NCBI RefSeq assembly: GCF_011009015.1
Contig: NZ_CP048878.1
Span: forward strand, 1,959,001 to 2,023,000
Source: Spartinivicinus ruber
GTDB lineage: Bacteria > Pseudomonadota > Gammaproteobacteria > Pseudomonadales > Zooshikellaceae
DNA length: 64,000 bases
Direction: 5' to 3'
Shown here: in pieces, positions 34,826 through 43,715 of the stretch
How positions within the stretch are numbered: the stretch's first letter is position 1
Layout: every line of letters starts with the position of its first letter
Notes under the pieces: model-generated
Database searches by the model: none
Told to the model about the DNA's origin: nothing
The model's input: the letters and a program-made list of their open reading frames with translations, nothing else
Made by a program: the position numbers and the translations under genes

Positions 34826-35559
34826 ATCTTCAATAATAAACTACTAATATAATAATTAATTTTAGTATTGAATCAAGCCTGGGTAAATAGACAATTTCCG
34901 TTTATTTTAAGCAAACATCCATATTATAAGTTATGGCTATGATAAAGGCACCGTTATGTTGTTTTCAAAGTGTCATAACTTGCCTAAGAAATGAACATTA
35001 GTGGATAGGCTTTCCTGCTAATTAGTATTTATTAGACTCGTTCTGATGGGGTTTAGCGAAATCAATGTTATATTGCGTCATTGTAATAGTAACAATCAAC
35101 AATGAGCAGTAAGTATGAAGGAATATATTGATCTAGTCCTTCTTATTGGTCTGTAATGTATTGAGAAGAAATAGGTTATCTGTAGCATTTCACAGGAAAC
35201 TTGGATTCACCGTTACACGAAAAGCTGCTATTGACTTTGAGTTTACACTGGATATTGAAGCAGCCGTTCAAAAGCACGTCTCTATCGTCATTTTACAGTA
35301 GTAATCTAGCTTTACTGAAGTGGTGGATAAGGCAGAAGGATAGGGAATCAAGCATGCAACTTTAGTTGTATATTTTTTAGTTGTAATAAAATGTAATATT
35401 TGACTGCTATGTGCTGTGCTCCAATCGGAAAATGATTGCCTATTGCTTTACCGATTTAGTAAATTTAGCAGGTGTAAAAATGATAATGGAAGGTGATTAA
35501 AGGCCACTTCTTCGACTATTTGGTCTTGAAGCAGCTATTCAAAAATTACGACTACAAAA
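34826..35559. other. 734-bp intergenic with a short diverged repeat
   Basis: No gene was found. TTGAAGCAGCCGTTCAAAAG at 35256-35275 recurs as TTGAAGCAGCTATTCAAAAA at 35526-35545, directly before the next gene. The reading frames around both copies end similarly (DIEAAVQKHV / GLEAAIQKLRLQ), suggesting duplicated debris of one gene's 3' end. No transposon end was recognised. Confidence 0.4.
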
Positions 35560-36414
35560 ATGAGCAAAGTTAACTACCGAGAAGCACTCATTGGTAAAAT
35601 TGCAACAACAATACGTCAAGGTCAGATATCTGCTGGTTCGGTAAAGACGTTTTACTTATCCGCAGGGAAGGGCATGCCAGTAATATTACTGCATGGAGCT
35701 GGTGCTGGGGCAGTTACTTGGTATCCTTCAATTAGCGCTATCTCAGAAAAACTCCACGTTATTGCTCCTGACATAGTCGGCTATGGAGAGTCTGAAAAAC
35801 CTAATGGGGCATATGATCGGCCATATTTTTCGGCATGGCTAAAAGATTTTTTGGTTGCTTTAGCAATACCCAAAGCGCATATAGTGGGTCTATCTCAAGG
35901 GGGAGCTATTGCACTTCAGTTTTCACTGGACTACCCAGAGCTTGTTGATAAGCTAGTTTTGGTTGATTCTGGTGCACTTGGTGCAAAGCCCTCATTTTTG
36001 CCCTTTATTGGTATGCTTTGGATGAATAGTGCTCCATCTAGACTAGCAAATCGATTCTTCTCTCGTTATTTACTATTCAACCCCGCAAAAAGGGATCCAA
36101 ATCATAGTAATTACTCCATTGAGGTACTACGACAAGAGGGTGGTAAAAATGCCTTTATGCAAGGTAGAGGTGCTGCCGTTTCACCAATGCCTGAGAAATC
36201 CCTTCGGCAGGTAAAGAGTGATACATTGATAATTTGGGGAGAAAATGATCAGCTATTTTCTGTAGAACATGCTGAAGCAGCGGCTATGGTTATGCCTAAT
36301 GCGAAGCTTTATTGTATTCAAGAAGCTGGGCATTTGCCTTTAATAGATCAGCCGGATATTTTCAATAAGGTACTTCTTGGATTTTTGAATAACGAGAGAG
36401 GTGGAGGCAGGTAG
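35560..36414 (+). CDS. Alpha/beta-hydrolase fold protein (MhpC/BphD-like)
   Basis: The product has 284 residues. The oxyanion motif HGAGAGAVTWYP (about 46-57), nucleophile elbow GLSQGGAIAL (Ser about 115), acid in IWGENDQLF (about 225-233) and the catalytic His in AGHLPLIDQP (about 260) are all present. A short cap domain (FLPFIGMLWMNSAPSRLANR) lies between. The layout resembles C-C bond hydrolases of aromatic degradation, but no other pathway genes are near, so an esterase or lipase-like role is equally possible. Confidence 0.8.
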   Translation: MSKVNYREALIGKIATTIRQGQISAGSVKTFYLSAGKGMPVILLHGAGAGAVTWYPSISAISEKLHVIAPDIVGYGESEKPNGAYDRPYFSAWLKDFLVALAIPKAHIVGLSQGGAIALQFSLDYPELVDKLVLVDSGALGAKPSFLPFIGMLWMNSAPSRLANRFFSRYLLFNPAKRDPNHSNYSIEVLRQEGGKNAFMQGRGAAVSPMPEKSLRQVKSDTLIIWGENDQLFSVEHAEAAAMVMPNAKLYCIQEAGHLPLIDQPDIFNKVLLGFLNNERGGGR

Positions 36415-36449
36415 AGTGTTATTCTATCTGCAATTTATTAAAGAGAAAA

Positions 36450-36552
36450 TTACTCTTCATTAACTTGCTTTAGCATTAGGTCATCAAACTGTAGTGTTTC
36501 ACTTTCTCCCCAGTTACCTGCTACATAAATCTTCACGTAGCCTAGTGTGTAC
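36450..36552 (-). pseudogene. C-terminal fragment of an unidentified protein
   Basis: On the minus strand a 33-codon open piece reads TEYTLGYVKIYVAGNWG, then ESETLQFDDLMLKQVNEE and a stop. The WGESETLQFDDLML pattern looks like the last strands of a beta-sandwich carbohydrate-binding or concanavalin-like domain. An in-frame stop lies directly upstream and nothing of the rest remains. Confidence 0.35.
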
Positions 36553-36796
36553 TCAGTCTAAATTGACATAGTTGTTTCAACAAATAACATAATGTTTCTA
36601 TATCTATCAAATTTGACCAGTCATATGCTGGCTTTAAAATTCAAATTGTATTTAGTGAGCGTAAGTTCCATTGACCATTAGGTGTAAGGCAGCTTGACCA
36701 GCCAAACTTAAGTGAAATGCGGCTGTAAATTTCGTTATAATCAACCAAAGTTCCTAATGAGTTTATGTACCACTGTAACCCTAATTGGAGTAATAA

Positions 36797-37510
36797 ATGA
36801 AGTTTAGAATATTAGGACTACTCACTGTAGGTGTTTTCATCATATTGTTTTACGTGTTTGGGCGCTCGATATGGTATCCGATATACAATGAAATCACTGG
36901 GAAGCGTACAGTACAAAGCGCCATTGATGAGTATGGCCCGAATGCAAGGAAAAAGCTGGAGACTTACTTTGAAACAGCTGGTGTATCCTATCCCCCTTCT
37001 GAAGTGGCTTTACTTGCTATAAAACAATCAAAAGCATTAGAAGTTTGGGCTAGCGATGGTGGAGCGTGGAAGAAAATCCATACATATCAAGTTCAAGCAG
37101 CAAGTGGAAAACTTGGTCCAAAACTTAATGAAGGGGATAGGCAGGTTCCAGAAGGGGTCTACAAGATTGAAGGCTTGAATCCAAACAGCTCATATCATCT
37201 TTCCCTAAAGTTAAACTATCCGAACGAGTATGATTTGAATTGGGCTAAGATAGAGGGTAGAACAACTCCAGGCACAAATATATTTATCCATGGCAAAGCG
37301 GTATCAATTGGCTGTTTGGCTATGGGTGATGAAGCTATAGAGGAGCTATTTGTTTTAGCGCATGCAACCGGCAAGAATAATATTAGCGTTATTATTTCAC
37401 CTGTTGATCCACGAACTCAGGAACTTATTCCACCACAACATTCTGCTGCATGGGTGGGTGATCTATATAAAACCATTCAATCTGCGTTTTTAGACATTAC
37501 ACGTATATAA
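36797..37510 (+). CDS. YafK/ErfK-type L,D-transpeptidase
   Basis: The product has 237 residues. A single N-terminal membrane anchor (residues 4-25) places the catalytic domain in the periplasm. The YkuD fold shows VALLAIKQSKALEVWA, PEGVYKIEGLNPNSSYHLSL and the catalytic motif IHGKAVSIGCLAMGD with the nucleophile Cys (about residue 175) in the HGxxxxxGC arrangement. Such enzymes form or cut peptidoglycan cross-links or attach lipoproteins; YafK in E. coli releases Braun lipoprotein. The exact reaction here is not determined. Confidence 0.85.
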   Translation: MKFRILGLLTVGVFIILFYVFGRSIWYPIYNEITGKRTVQSAIDEYGPNARKKLETYFETAGVSYPPSEVALLAIKQSKALEVWASDGGAWKKIHTYQVQAASGKLGPKLNEGDRQVPEGVYKIEGLNPNSSYHLSLKLNYPNEYDLNWAKIEGRTTPGTNIFIHGKAVSIGCLAMGDEAIEELFVLAHATGKNNISVIISPVDPRTQELIPPQHSAAWVGDLYKTIQSAFLDITRI

Positions 37511-37822
37511 TAAGAAACTGAAGCGGACATTAGCTACGTTTCAATTTATCCGATGAATGAGTAAGCTATATTTAGGTTAAACAATTTAAAGTGAAAAATA
37601 AATCATTAATAAATAAGGGTTGATATGAAGTGTTGGAATGTATGGATAGTATTTATTAAATTTTAAATAAGGTTTTGGTTGGGTTTTAGATGGTGATCTT
37701 AAAATTTAAAAATTATTTGCTATAGAACTCTCAAATAACTTGGCTTGTACAGTGCCTCTTGTTTGGGCTCAGAAAATTTAAGGAATTGTTTGCACTTTTA
37801 CCACTGAATAATATAGAAGATT
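37511..37822. other. AT-rich intergenic between convergent genes
   Basis: 312 bp between the L,D-transpeptidase and the binding-protein stop. No hairpin with a T-run and no coding fragment was recognised. Confidence 0.4.
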
Positions 37823-38587
37823 TTACAATCCATACTTATTACGTAGCTCTTTATATGTATGAGTTTTTTTAAAAATAAGCATTTCATCACTAAACTGTTT
37901 CGCTAGCCTAGCGCTAGCTGCTAATTTAGAGAAAGCGATATAAACGTCATTTTTAGAGATGGGTGGCTCCAGGAAAGCGATTTTATTAATATCACCACTT
38001 TGGGTTGCAAGGTATTTTATTCGTGTAAAATCACCGACTGCAATGTCAAATCGGTTATTTACTAACATTTTAATTAACTGACTTTCTGCTTTTTTTACAT
38101 ATATTTTTTTTAGGTAGTCAGCTTTATTAAATTCAGATTCGTAAGAATAGGCAATGAGCACACCGATACGATAAGGAACTAAACTTCTGTACTCTCCTGA
38201 GTAAACTATGCTGTTAAGTTGTTTTTTTAGTATAAAAAACCTATTTTCGACTGTGCTTAATATATTACCTTTTAAGAAATATAAGTACTTTTCACGCACT
38301 TTATTTTTCACGCTATAAGTAATTGCTTCTGCGGTACCTTGTTTTACCATTTCAAGAGCTCTCTTCCAAGGTAAAGATCTGAATTTGCAATTATACCCCA
38401 GTCTTTTTGCTATTATTTCAACCAAATCTATATGAAAGCCTGTAAGAACATTATCAACTACCATCTCGTTTGGTGGGTAAGAGCCATTTCCCCGAACAAC
38501 AGTTATGTCCTTTGCTGATATTGTTGCTGACAATAAGAGTATCAGGAGTATTGGATGTCTACACTGTACAGAACTAACCTGTAACAT
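37823..38587 (-). CDS. Periplasmic solute-binding protein, family 3
   Basis: The start at 38587 (MLQVSSVQCRHPILLILLLS) gives a signal peptide ending TISA-KD; the frame is open 13 codons further upstream. About 230 mature residues show the SBP_bac_3 pattern: ITVVRGNGSYPPNEM, VLTGFHIDLVEIIAKRLGY, CKFRSLPWKRALEMVKQGTA, YRIGVLIAYSYESEF and NNRFDIAVGDFTRIKYL. Members bind amino acids or similar small molecules. There is no transporter gene beside it, so it may act as a sensor partner or with a distant permease. Confidence 0.75.
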   Translation of the reverse strand: MLQVSSVQCRHPILLILLLSATISAKDITVVRGNGSYPPNEMVVDNVLTGFHIDLVEIIAKRLGYNCKFRSLPWKRALEMVKQGTAEAITYSVKNKVREKYLYFLKGNILSTVENRFFILKKQLNSIVYSGEYRSLVPYRIGVLIAYSYESEFNKADYLKKIYVKKAESQLIKMLVNNRFDIAVGDFTRIKYLATQSGDINKIAFLEPPISKNDVYIAFSKLAASARLAKQFSDEMLIFKKTHTYKELRNKYGL

Positions 38588-39009
38588 ATATGAATTACTC
38601 TCAGAGCTGACCGAGATCAACCACATACCTAAGTTATAGATATTGTGATCTTTAATATGAACCCCATGTTTAATATGGAAGCTGACCTTTTCATTGTCAA
38701 ACGAAGCTCGTTGATACGTTTCGTGAATTGTATTCGAGGGAGTTACAATTTTAAGACAATCGCGTCATTGTGTTAGATACAGATAAATATTTACCAAAAA
38801 AGGTAATTCAGCATTGAATAGGAATGGTGATGAGGTATATAAGAGCATTAAGTATTTAGCGCTGTTTAGTGCATAGATGAGAACTCATATAACCACTCCA
38901 CGCTCGTACCTAAAGTGGCATAAAATATAAATATTCAATAAAGTAAATGGTTATATGCTACTTTTTATGAGGGGATTGAAAGGGAATATTTTAATTTTTT
39001 TATTTTTGA
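38588..39009. other. Intergenic, no gene recognised
   Basis: Upstream region of the binding-protein gene, followed by AT-rich sequence. A short open patch near 38800 (LPKKVIQH...GMVMRYIRAL) is not convincing as a gene fragment. Confidence 0.4.
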
Positions 39010-39043
39010 AGAAAACGACTAAATTTTTATTCAGCCGTTTTCT
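39010..39043 (-). terminator. Terminator of the Lys-C-like protease gene
   Basis: AGAAAACGACT at 39010-39020 pairs with AGCCGTTTTCT at 39033-39043 with one mismatch. It lies 43 bp past the protease stop on the minus strand. The following minus-strand sequence is A/T-rich rather than a clean T-run. Confidence 0.5.
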
Positions 39044-39085
39044 CAAGTTCTTTTATTTATATCAAATAAAAACTAGTAGCATAAG

Positions 39086-40852
39086 TTATTTCCACTGCCA
39101 TTGTTCGCCTTCGGAATTGTCTTTAGTCCATACGCCAATCCAGTCACCATAGGCTTTAAAATGTTTTAAGTAAATCATTGGGTAAGCCAGGTTTTCAATG
39201 CGGTTTTCATTTAATTGCCAGCGCTGGTGCAATTGCTTGCTATCACAGCTACCAATTACGGCCCGGTTACTGCCTTCCCACCACTGGGGCATTTGTAAAC
39301 ATTTTTCGGGTGCGCTGGCTGGGTGTAAGAGACCTTTCGTATCTAGCTCCCATTGTTGGGACTTGCTGTTTTGGCAGCTGCTTGCATTGACTTTGGCGCT
39401 GCTATTTACACCTAGGCAAGCATTAAGTTTATTAGCGAGTGGTTTAAACTTATCATCTGGTTTAGGATCAGGACTAGGGTTTGGATTCGGATCAGGGTCG
39501 GGATTTGGGTTACCACCTACACCATCATCAGGAATTTTATTATTAAAAAATTCTGAGACTTCTGGCCAGATATCTTTAATTTTAGCTGCTGAGTTGGTGC
39601 CACTAGGACAGCCTCCCCAGTGGTGTAAACCAATGACTGTATGGCCATCATTAACGAGTACTGGTGACCCTGAGCTACCACCTGTTGTATCACATTTGTA
39701 CCCTAAATTATTAGTGCTGCTGTTTGGACGATCAACTTGACATCGATTACGTGAGTTTTGGTCGTCTTCAATACTGAGTTCTTTAGGATTACCTGCACCA
39801 TGCTGAGCAATATAAATATCTTCATTTTGTTTAGGCTCTCTTACTGCCAAGCCTAGATAATTGAAGGATTTGATGGATGCGAAATCTTTTACGGTAAATA
39901 AGGTATAATCCAAGCTACTGCTACGGCTGGTTTTAAGCATTTTGTCGCCAGAGACTTTGACTACTTTGGTTTTTTGTCCATTACCACATTCACTGCGTTG
40001 ATAATTAAACCAGACTTCTGAGCTGGATACTTTTGATTGTGTGCTCATGCAATGGTTATTAGTAAACATCCGGTTGTCTGCACTGACCCGCCAGGCTGTA
40101 CATAAACCACCACCCATGACCAGGCGGGCGACAGGTTTGGCATGTGCATATTCGGTAGGGTGAGAGTCCTTATAACAAACTGCATCTTTGCGTTGCATTT
40201 TACCGCAGGTTGAACGGGTTTGGATTAACGCTTCAACCACCTCTTCTGAGTAGCCTTTCCAGTAGTGGCTGATTTTTAATTGATGTTTACCTTCTACCCA
40301 GGGATATTTGGAATCCGTTTCGATTTTAACAATGGCTGTATCTCCATTAATTGACATACTAGCCCAAGCCTGTTTGCCGTCTTCACCATTATCAGGGTCA
40401 AAAGTAAAATTATCGCGTTTTGTATTGCCATAACGATACACTTCACTACCATCAGGATTACTGACAATGACTTGGCTATTTTTCGGTAAGCTAAAGGCGC
40501 TGAAATGCACTTTAATAAAGCTGGCACCAGGTTCCTGAATAGTGTGAGACTGATCTTGCTTAAGTGTTTGGCCAGGCACTAAACTGGTGGCTGTAACGAC
40601 TTTATCAGCAATTTTAATTATTTGGGGTTGTGCTATCTCTGCTTCAGTTTGAACTGAATTTTCGTTAGTCGCTAATAATGAGGATAATAAACTGGTTTTT
40701 TCTAATGTATTAGTAGCTATCGGAGAGTTGCTTGTTAGTTGATTTATTAATGATTGTTCATGTTGTGATTGAGCTGAAAGGCAGCCAAAAGGTGAAATGG
40801 TAACAAGCGTAGTAACTAAACAGGCTAATGGATGTAACTTGGGTGTGATCAT
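39086..40852 (-). CDS. Secreted trypsin-fold endopeptidase (lysyl-endopeptidase-like) with C-terminal beta-trefoil domain
   Basis: The product has 588 residues with a signal peptide of about 27 residues (ISPFGCLSA). An N-terminal propeptide/beta domain (30-200) precedes the S1-type protease, which has His267 in MFTNNHCMS, Asp315 in SLDYTLFTV and Ser394 in TTGGSSGSPVL. The GLCTAWRVSADNRMFTNNHC stretch strongly recalls Achromobacter Lys-C. After VSEFFNNKIPDDG a proline-rich linker of NPDPDPNPNPSPDPKPDD type leads to a ricin-B-like beta-trefoil (450-588; CLGVNSSAKVNASSCQ, QQWELDTKGLLHP, CLQMPQWW). It is an exported degradative enzyme that may bind glycans. Cleavage after Lys is inferred only. 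Confidence 0.85.
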   Translation of the reverse strand: MITPKLHPLACLVTTLVTISPFGCLSAQSQHEQSLINQLTSNSPIATNTLEKTSLLSSLLATNENSVQTEAEIAQPQIIKIADKVVTATSLVPGQTLKQDQSHTIQEPGASFIKVHFSAFSLPKNSQVIVSNPDGSEVYRYGNTKRDNFTFDPDNGEDGKQAWASMSINGDTAIVKIETDSKYPWVEGKHQLKISHYWKGYSEEVVEALIQTRSTCGKMQRKDAVCYKDSHPTEYAHAKPVARLVMGGGLCTAWRVSADNRMFTNNHCMSTQSKVSSSEVWFNYQRSECGNGQKTKVVKVSGDKMLKTSRSSSLDYTLFTVKDFASIKSFNYLGLAVREPKQNEDIYIAQHGAGNPKELSIEDDQNSRNRCQVDRPNSSTNNLGYKCDTTGGSSGSPVLVNDGHTVIGLHHWGGCPSGTNSAAKIKDIWPEVSEFFNNKIPDDGVGGNPNPDPDPNPNPSPDPKPDDKFKPLANKLNACLGVNSSAKVNASSCQNSKSQQWELDTKGLLHPASAPEKCLQMPQWWEGSNRAVIGSCDSKQLHQRWQLNENRIENLAYPMIYLKHFKAYGDWIGVWTKDNSEGEQWQWK

Positions 40853-41262
40853 GGTAAGTGCCTTGATGATATAGTTCGATATTCTAAGGACTGTGTTATG
40901 AAAATGATTAATGATGTTGGCGCACTATAACGAATTTATAGTGTGATAAATCGAGAACCGGTTTGTCTTCTATTAAGCTGCTTATAGCTTTTTAATTAAA
41001 TGTGAAATGTTATTTTTAGGGTTGTCTTTTTAAAATTGATATCTGGCTAATAATTGTTGAGTATGCTTTTATTAAAGATTGATTAAATATAACTGTCGGC
41101 TAATAAAATATAAATCGCTAGAAAATATTTAAGAAGGGTATAGTATTTATAGAAAATTAATGGGAATTCAAATAGACTGTGAAAAATATTCTATCTGGCA
41201 GATATCGTATTTTATATTATCAAAACAATGGTATAAAGCCAAAGTGTAATAATTATTATATA
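40853..41262. promoter_or_regulatory. Upstream region of the protease gene with a perfect inverted repeat
   Basis: 410 bp between the AIM24 operon end and the protease start. CACTATAA at 40923-40930 and TTATAGTG at 40936-40943 form a perfect 8-bp inverted repeat about 75 bp before the protease ATG, the size of a dimeric repressor site. The rest is AT-rich with no gene. Confidence 0.4.
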
Positions 41263-42297
41263 TTACCCGCTACTTCTGCTGGGTCTATAAGCATGGACCC
41301 ACCAAGCAAATGCATCAACCCCACGGGTTTGAATCCACACTTTGCCTTGACCTGAAAAACGGCAGACAAATCCTTCTCCAGAAAAGAACAATGACTTATA
41401 ACCACCGACTTTACTAATTTTGTAATCTAAATTTTCGGTAAATGCTACTATATTACCGGTATCTACAACATAGTTACCTTGTACATCTATTTCTATAATA
41501 GCGCCATAACTGTTAAACCATAAATCACCTTTGCCTGAGGCTCGGATTAAAAATAAACTTTCACCAGAAAAAAAGCCTTTGGTAAACCCCTGCCATTTTG
41601 TTTCAATAATTACGGTCATGGCAGAGGCAACAAATGCTGAGTTTTGTAAATATAGGGTTTCGTCATTTAAATAGACATGCATCATATCACCAGGAGCACC
41701 TGGGGCAATGCCAATTTCTCCAGAGCCATGTGCAGCAGTAAACTCATTTATAAAAATTGACTCACCGGTAACAAACCGTCCTAGTCCTCCTTTTAATTTA
41801 GTTTTCATTTCAATATGGGTATCCATGGTTGCCATGGCTGAAGCTTCCACTTTTAACGTTTGATTTGCAGGTAATTGCACAGTGACAAAACTGTAATCGG
41901 GCTTGCCTTCTATTTTAAAGTGCAAGCCAGGATGATCTGCCAGTGGCTCAAATGTATCTGTTGATGTTGTAGGATGAGTAGGTGATGATGGGGCAGGCTT
42001 TTCAGTTTGAATCTTTTGCTGGAGGGGAACGGCTGCTGTCTCGGTAGCTGCTTCTTGAGCAGTTAAAAGACGACAGCCAATCCCCATTTTATCAAGGGCA
42101 TTACGAATTTTAAGTGCAGTGGGTTTGTTGATGTTTTTTTTCAGGACAACAGGGGCTTTTTGCAAGGTTTGTTTGGCAACTTCCGGTGTAGTTTTAAACA
42201 ATTGAGAAAATTCAGAGGTTGCTTGTTGTAAGTCAGTAAAGCCTGCCAGTTTTCCAGTAAGAATGATTGTGTATGAATTATTATTACTATCAGGCAT
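41263..42297 (-). CDS. AIM24/TIGR00266-like protein with N-terminal L7/L12-like domain
   Basis: The start at 42297 (MPDSNNNSYTIIL) is preferred; the frame opens 19 codons earlier. Residues 1-75 form an L7/L12 C-terminal-like domain (YTIILTGKLAGFTDLQQA, APVVLKKNINKPTALKIRNAL, MGIGCRL). A Pro/Thr-rich linker (80-120) is followed by the AIM24 beta-helix-like domain (125-340), with the repeated motif GESIFINEF, GEIGIAPGAPGDMMHVYL, SGESLFLIRASGKGDLW and VVDTGNIVAFTENLDYKI. It is the last gene of a four-gene operon. Function is unknown. Confidence 0.75.
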   Translation of the reverse strand: MPDSNNNSYTIILTGKLAGFTDLQQATSEFSQLFKTTPEVAKQTLQKAPVVLKKNINKPTALKIRNALDKMGIGCRLLTAQEAATETAAVPLQQKIQTEKPAPSSPTHPTTSTDTFEPLADHPGLHFKIEGKPDYSFVTVQLPANQTLKVEASAMATMDTHIEMKTKLKGGLGRFVTGESIFINEFTAAHGSGEIGIAPGAPGDMMHVYLNDETLYLQNSAFVASAMTVIIETKWQGFTKGFFSGESLFLIRASGKGDLWFNSYGAIIEIDVQGNYVVDTGNIVAFTENLDYKISKVGGYKSLFFSGEGFVCRFSGQGKVWIQTRGVDAFAWWVHAYRPSRSSG

Positions 42298-42365
42298 TTT
42301 ATATGCTCTCTTATGGCTGGTATCCTTTTGTAACAACCCTATCAATTGAACCAACTATTGGTATA

Positions 42366-43043
42366 TTAGCGGGGTTTTAGGTCTCTACCTAGTAACGAGC
42401 CAAAACTACTTGGGTTATGGGACTGACACCAAACTGTGCCTTTGCCATAAAATTTACAAACCAAACCTTCGCCGCCTAAAAATGAATGTAACCAGCTATT
42501 GCCTGCTTTGGTAATACTAAAATTCAAGGTTTCATTAAAGGCAACAATATGGCCAGTATCAACAATATATTCCCCATTTACTTCAATTGGATAAATAGCG
42601 CCAAAGGAACTGACAATCACTTTTCCTGTGCCTTGTAGATGTACCCAAAATACTCGCTCACCAGAAAAGATTGACTTGAATCCCTGCCAGCCTAAGTCGA
42701 TTTCAATATTATGTTCACACGCCAAAAATGAACTGCCTTGCACAATAAGGGTTTCATGATCAAGCTGCATGACCTCCATATCGCCAGCCAGTGCAGTACC
42801 AAACCATACTTCACCTGGTGTTTTTTGTGCCTCAAAGTGGTTAATAAATAAGGATTCACCAGCTACCATCCGTTTTACTGCTTTCATAATACTACCTTTG
42901 CCCTTTTTATGGGTGGTAGTGGTAATTCCAATATTGTTGCTCATGGCAATCATGGCACCTGATTCTGCCGTGCAGATTTCGGCAGGGTTTAAGGTGACTT
43001 TAGCGGCAGTATTGCCTGGACGGTGTAACAGTTGTATATCCAT
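42366..43043 (-). CDS. AIM24/TIGR00266 family protein
   Basis: 225 residues, a single AIM24 domain: LNPAEICTAESGAMIAMSN, AGESLFINHFEAQKTPGEVW, MQLDHETLIVQGSSFLACE, FSGERVFWVHLQGTGKVIVSS and VDTGHIVAFNETLNFSI. It lacks a signal peptide and membrane helix, so it is probably cytosolic. It is the middle of three paralogues (the next ends 9 bp upstream), all sharing the same motif order, which suggests a hetero-oligomer. The biochemical role of the family is not established. Confidence 0.8.
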   Translation of the reverse strand: MDIQLLHRPGNTAAKVTLNPAEICTAESGAMIAMSNNIGITTTTHKKGKGSIMKAVKRMVAGESLFINHFEAQKTPGEVWFGTALAGDMEVMQLDHETLIVQGSSFLACEHNIEIDLGWQGFKSIFSGERVFWVHLQGTGKVIVSSFGAIYPIEVNGEYIVDTGHIVAFNETLNFSITKAGNSWLHSFLGGEGLVCKFYGKGTVWCQSHNPSSFGSLLGRDLKPR

Positions 43044-43052
43044 TCACAGACC

Positions 43053-43715
43053 CTAGGGTAGTTTAGGGTTAATCCAACCGGCTAATCCTGCCAGACTACG
43101 GGTTTGAATGATAATTTTGCCTTTGCCAACAACCCGGGTCACTAAGCCTTCACCACCAAACAGGCTGGAAAAAATGCCGCCAGCAAGTTGTAGCTTCAGC
43201 TTTATGGATGGCTCATAGGCAACCAAGTGGCTGGTATCGACAATATATTCACCATCAATTTGTCTTTCTAACAAAGCGCCAAAAGCGCCATACCAAACTT
43301 TACCATTACCTTTTACCACGACTTTGAATAGACCTTCTTTGGCTATCCAAGAAACGATGCCGGCCCATTTAACGCCTATTTTGATGCCTGTAGTACAAGC
43401 TAAAAATGCACCAGGCTGTAAGTATAAGCTCTGTCCAGTTAGCTCAATTTCTTTAATTTCCCCTGGTGTGGGCTGTACAAGAGTCATGTGTCGAATGCCT
43501 TGGCTGTTATTGGCAAATTCATTAATAAATAGGGTTTCACCACCTAGAAAATGACGAGCCAACGCGGGAAAAAAGCCACCATTAAACCGCGAGGTCAGGT
43601 CTAAATCAGCCGACATGGTTGCCATCGCATCAGACTCAGCTGTGATGGTTTCACCTGAATCCAGTTGCACATCTAAATAAGAAAATGCGCGTCCACCTTT
43701 AATTTCAGTATTCAT
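43053..43715 (-). CDS. AIM24/TIGR00266 family protein
   Basis: 220 residues from the ATG at 43715 (MNTEIKGGRAFSYLDVQLDS). It overlaps the stop of the M48 protease gene by 11 bp; an earlier start at 43748 is possible but would lengthen the overlap. It has the family's GETITAESDAMATMSADLDL, GGETLFINEFANNSQG, PGEIKEIELTGQSLYLQPGA and VDTSHLVAYEPSIKLKLQ segments. It is translationally coupled to the protease and followed by two paralogues. Confidence 0.8.
   Translation of the reverse strand: MNTEIKGGRAFSYLDVQLDSGETITAESDAMATMSADLDLTSRFNGGFFPALARHFLGGETLFINEFANNSQGIRHMTLVQPTPGEIKEIELTGQSLYLQPGAFLACTTGIKIGVKWAGIVSWIAKEGLFKVVVKGNGKVWYGAFGALLERQIDGEYIVDTSHLVAYEPSIKLKLQLAGGIFSSLFGGEGLVTRVVGKGKIIIQTRSLAGLAGWINPKLP

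Noticed and set aside
38955-39152. 65-codon frame overlapping the protease 3' end
   Set aside because: Crosses the protease terminator hairpin and reads antisense into the beta-trefoil. It has low-complexity hydrophobic composition.
39440-39530. Short-period repeat resembling a CRISPR or tandem-repeat locus
   Set aside because: The repeated GGATTC/GGATCAGG-like bases encode the Asn/Pro/Asp linker of the secreted protease. There are no spacers or regular repeat units.
39198-39740. 180-codon frame antisense to the protease gene
   Set aside because: It lies entirely within the protease coding region, and its Gly/Ser repeats are only the reverse of the Pro/Asp-rich linker codons.
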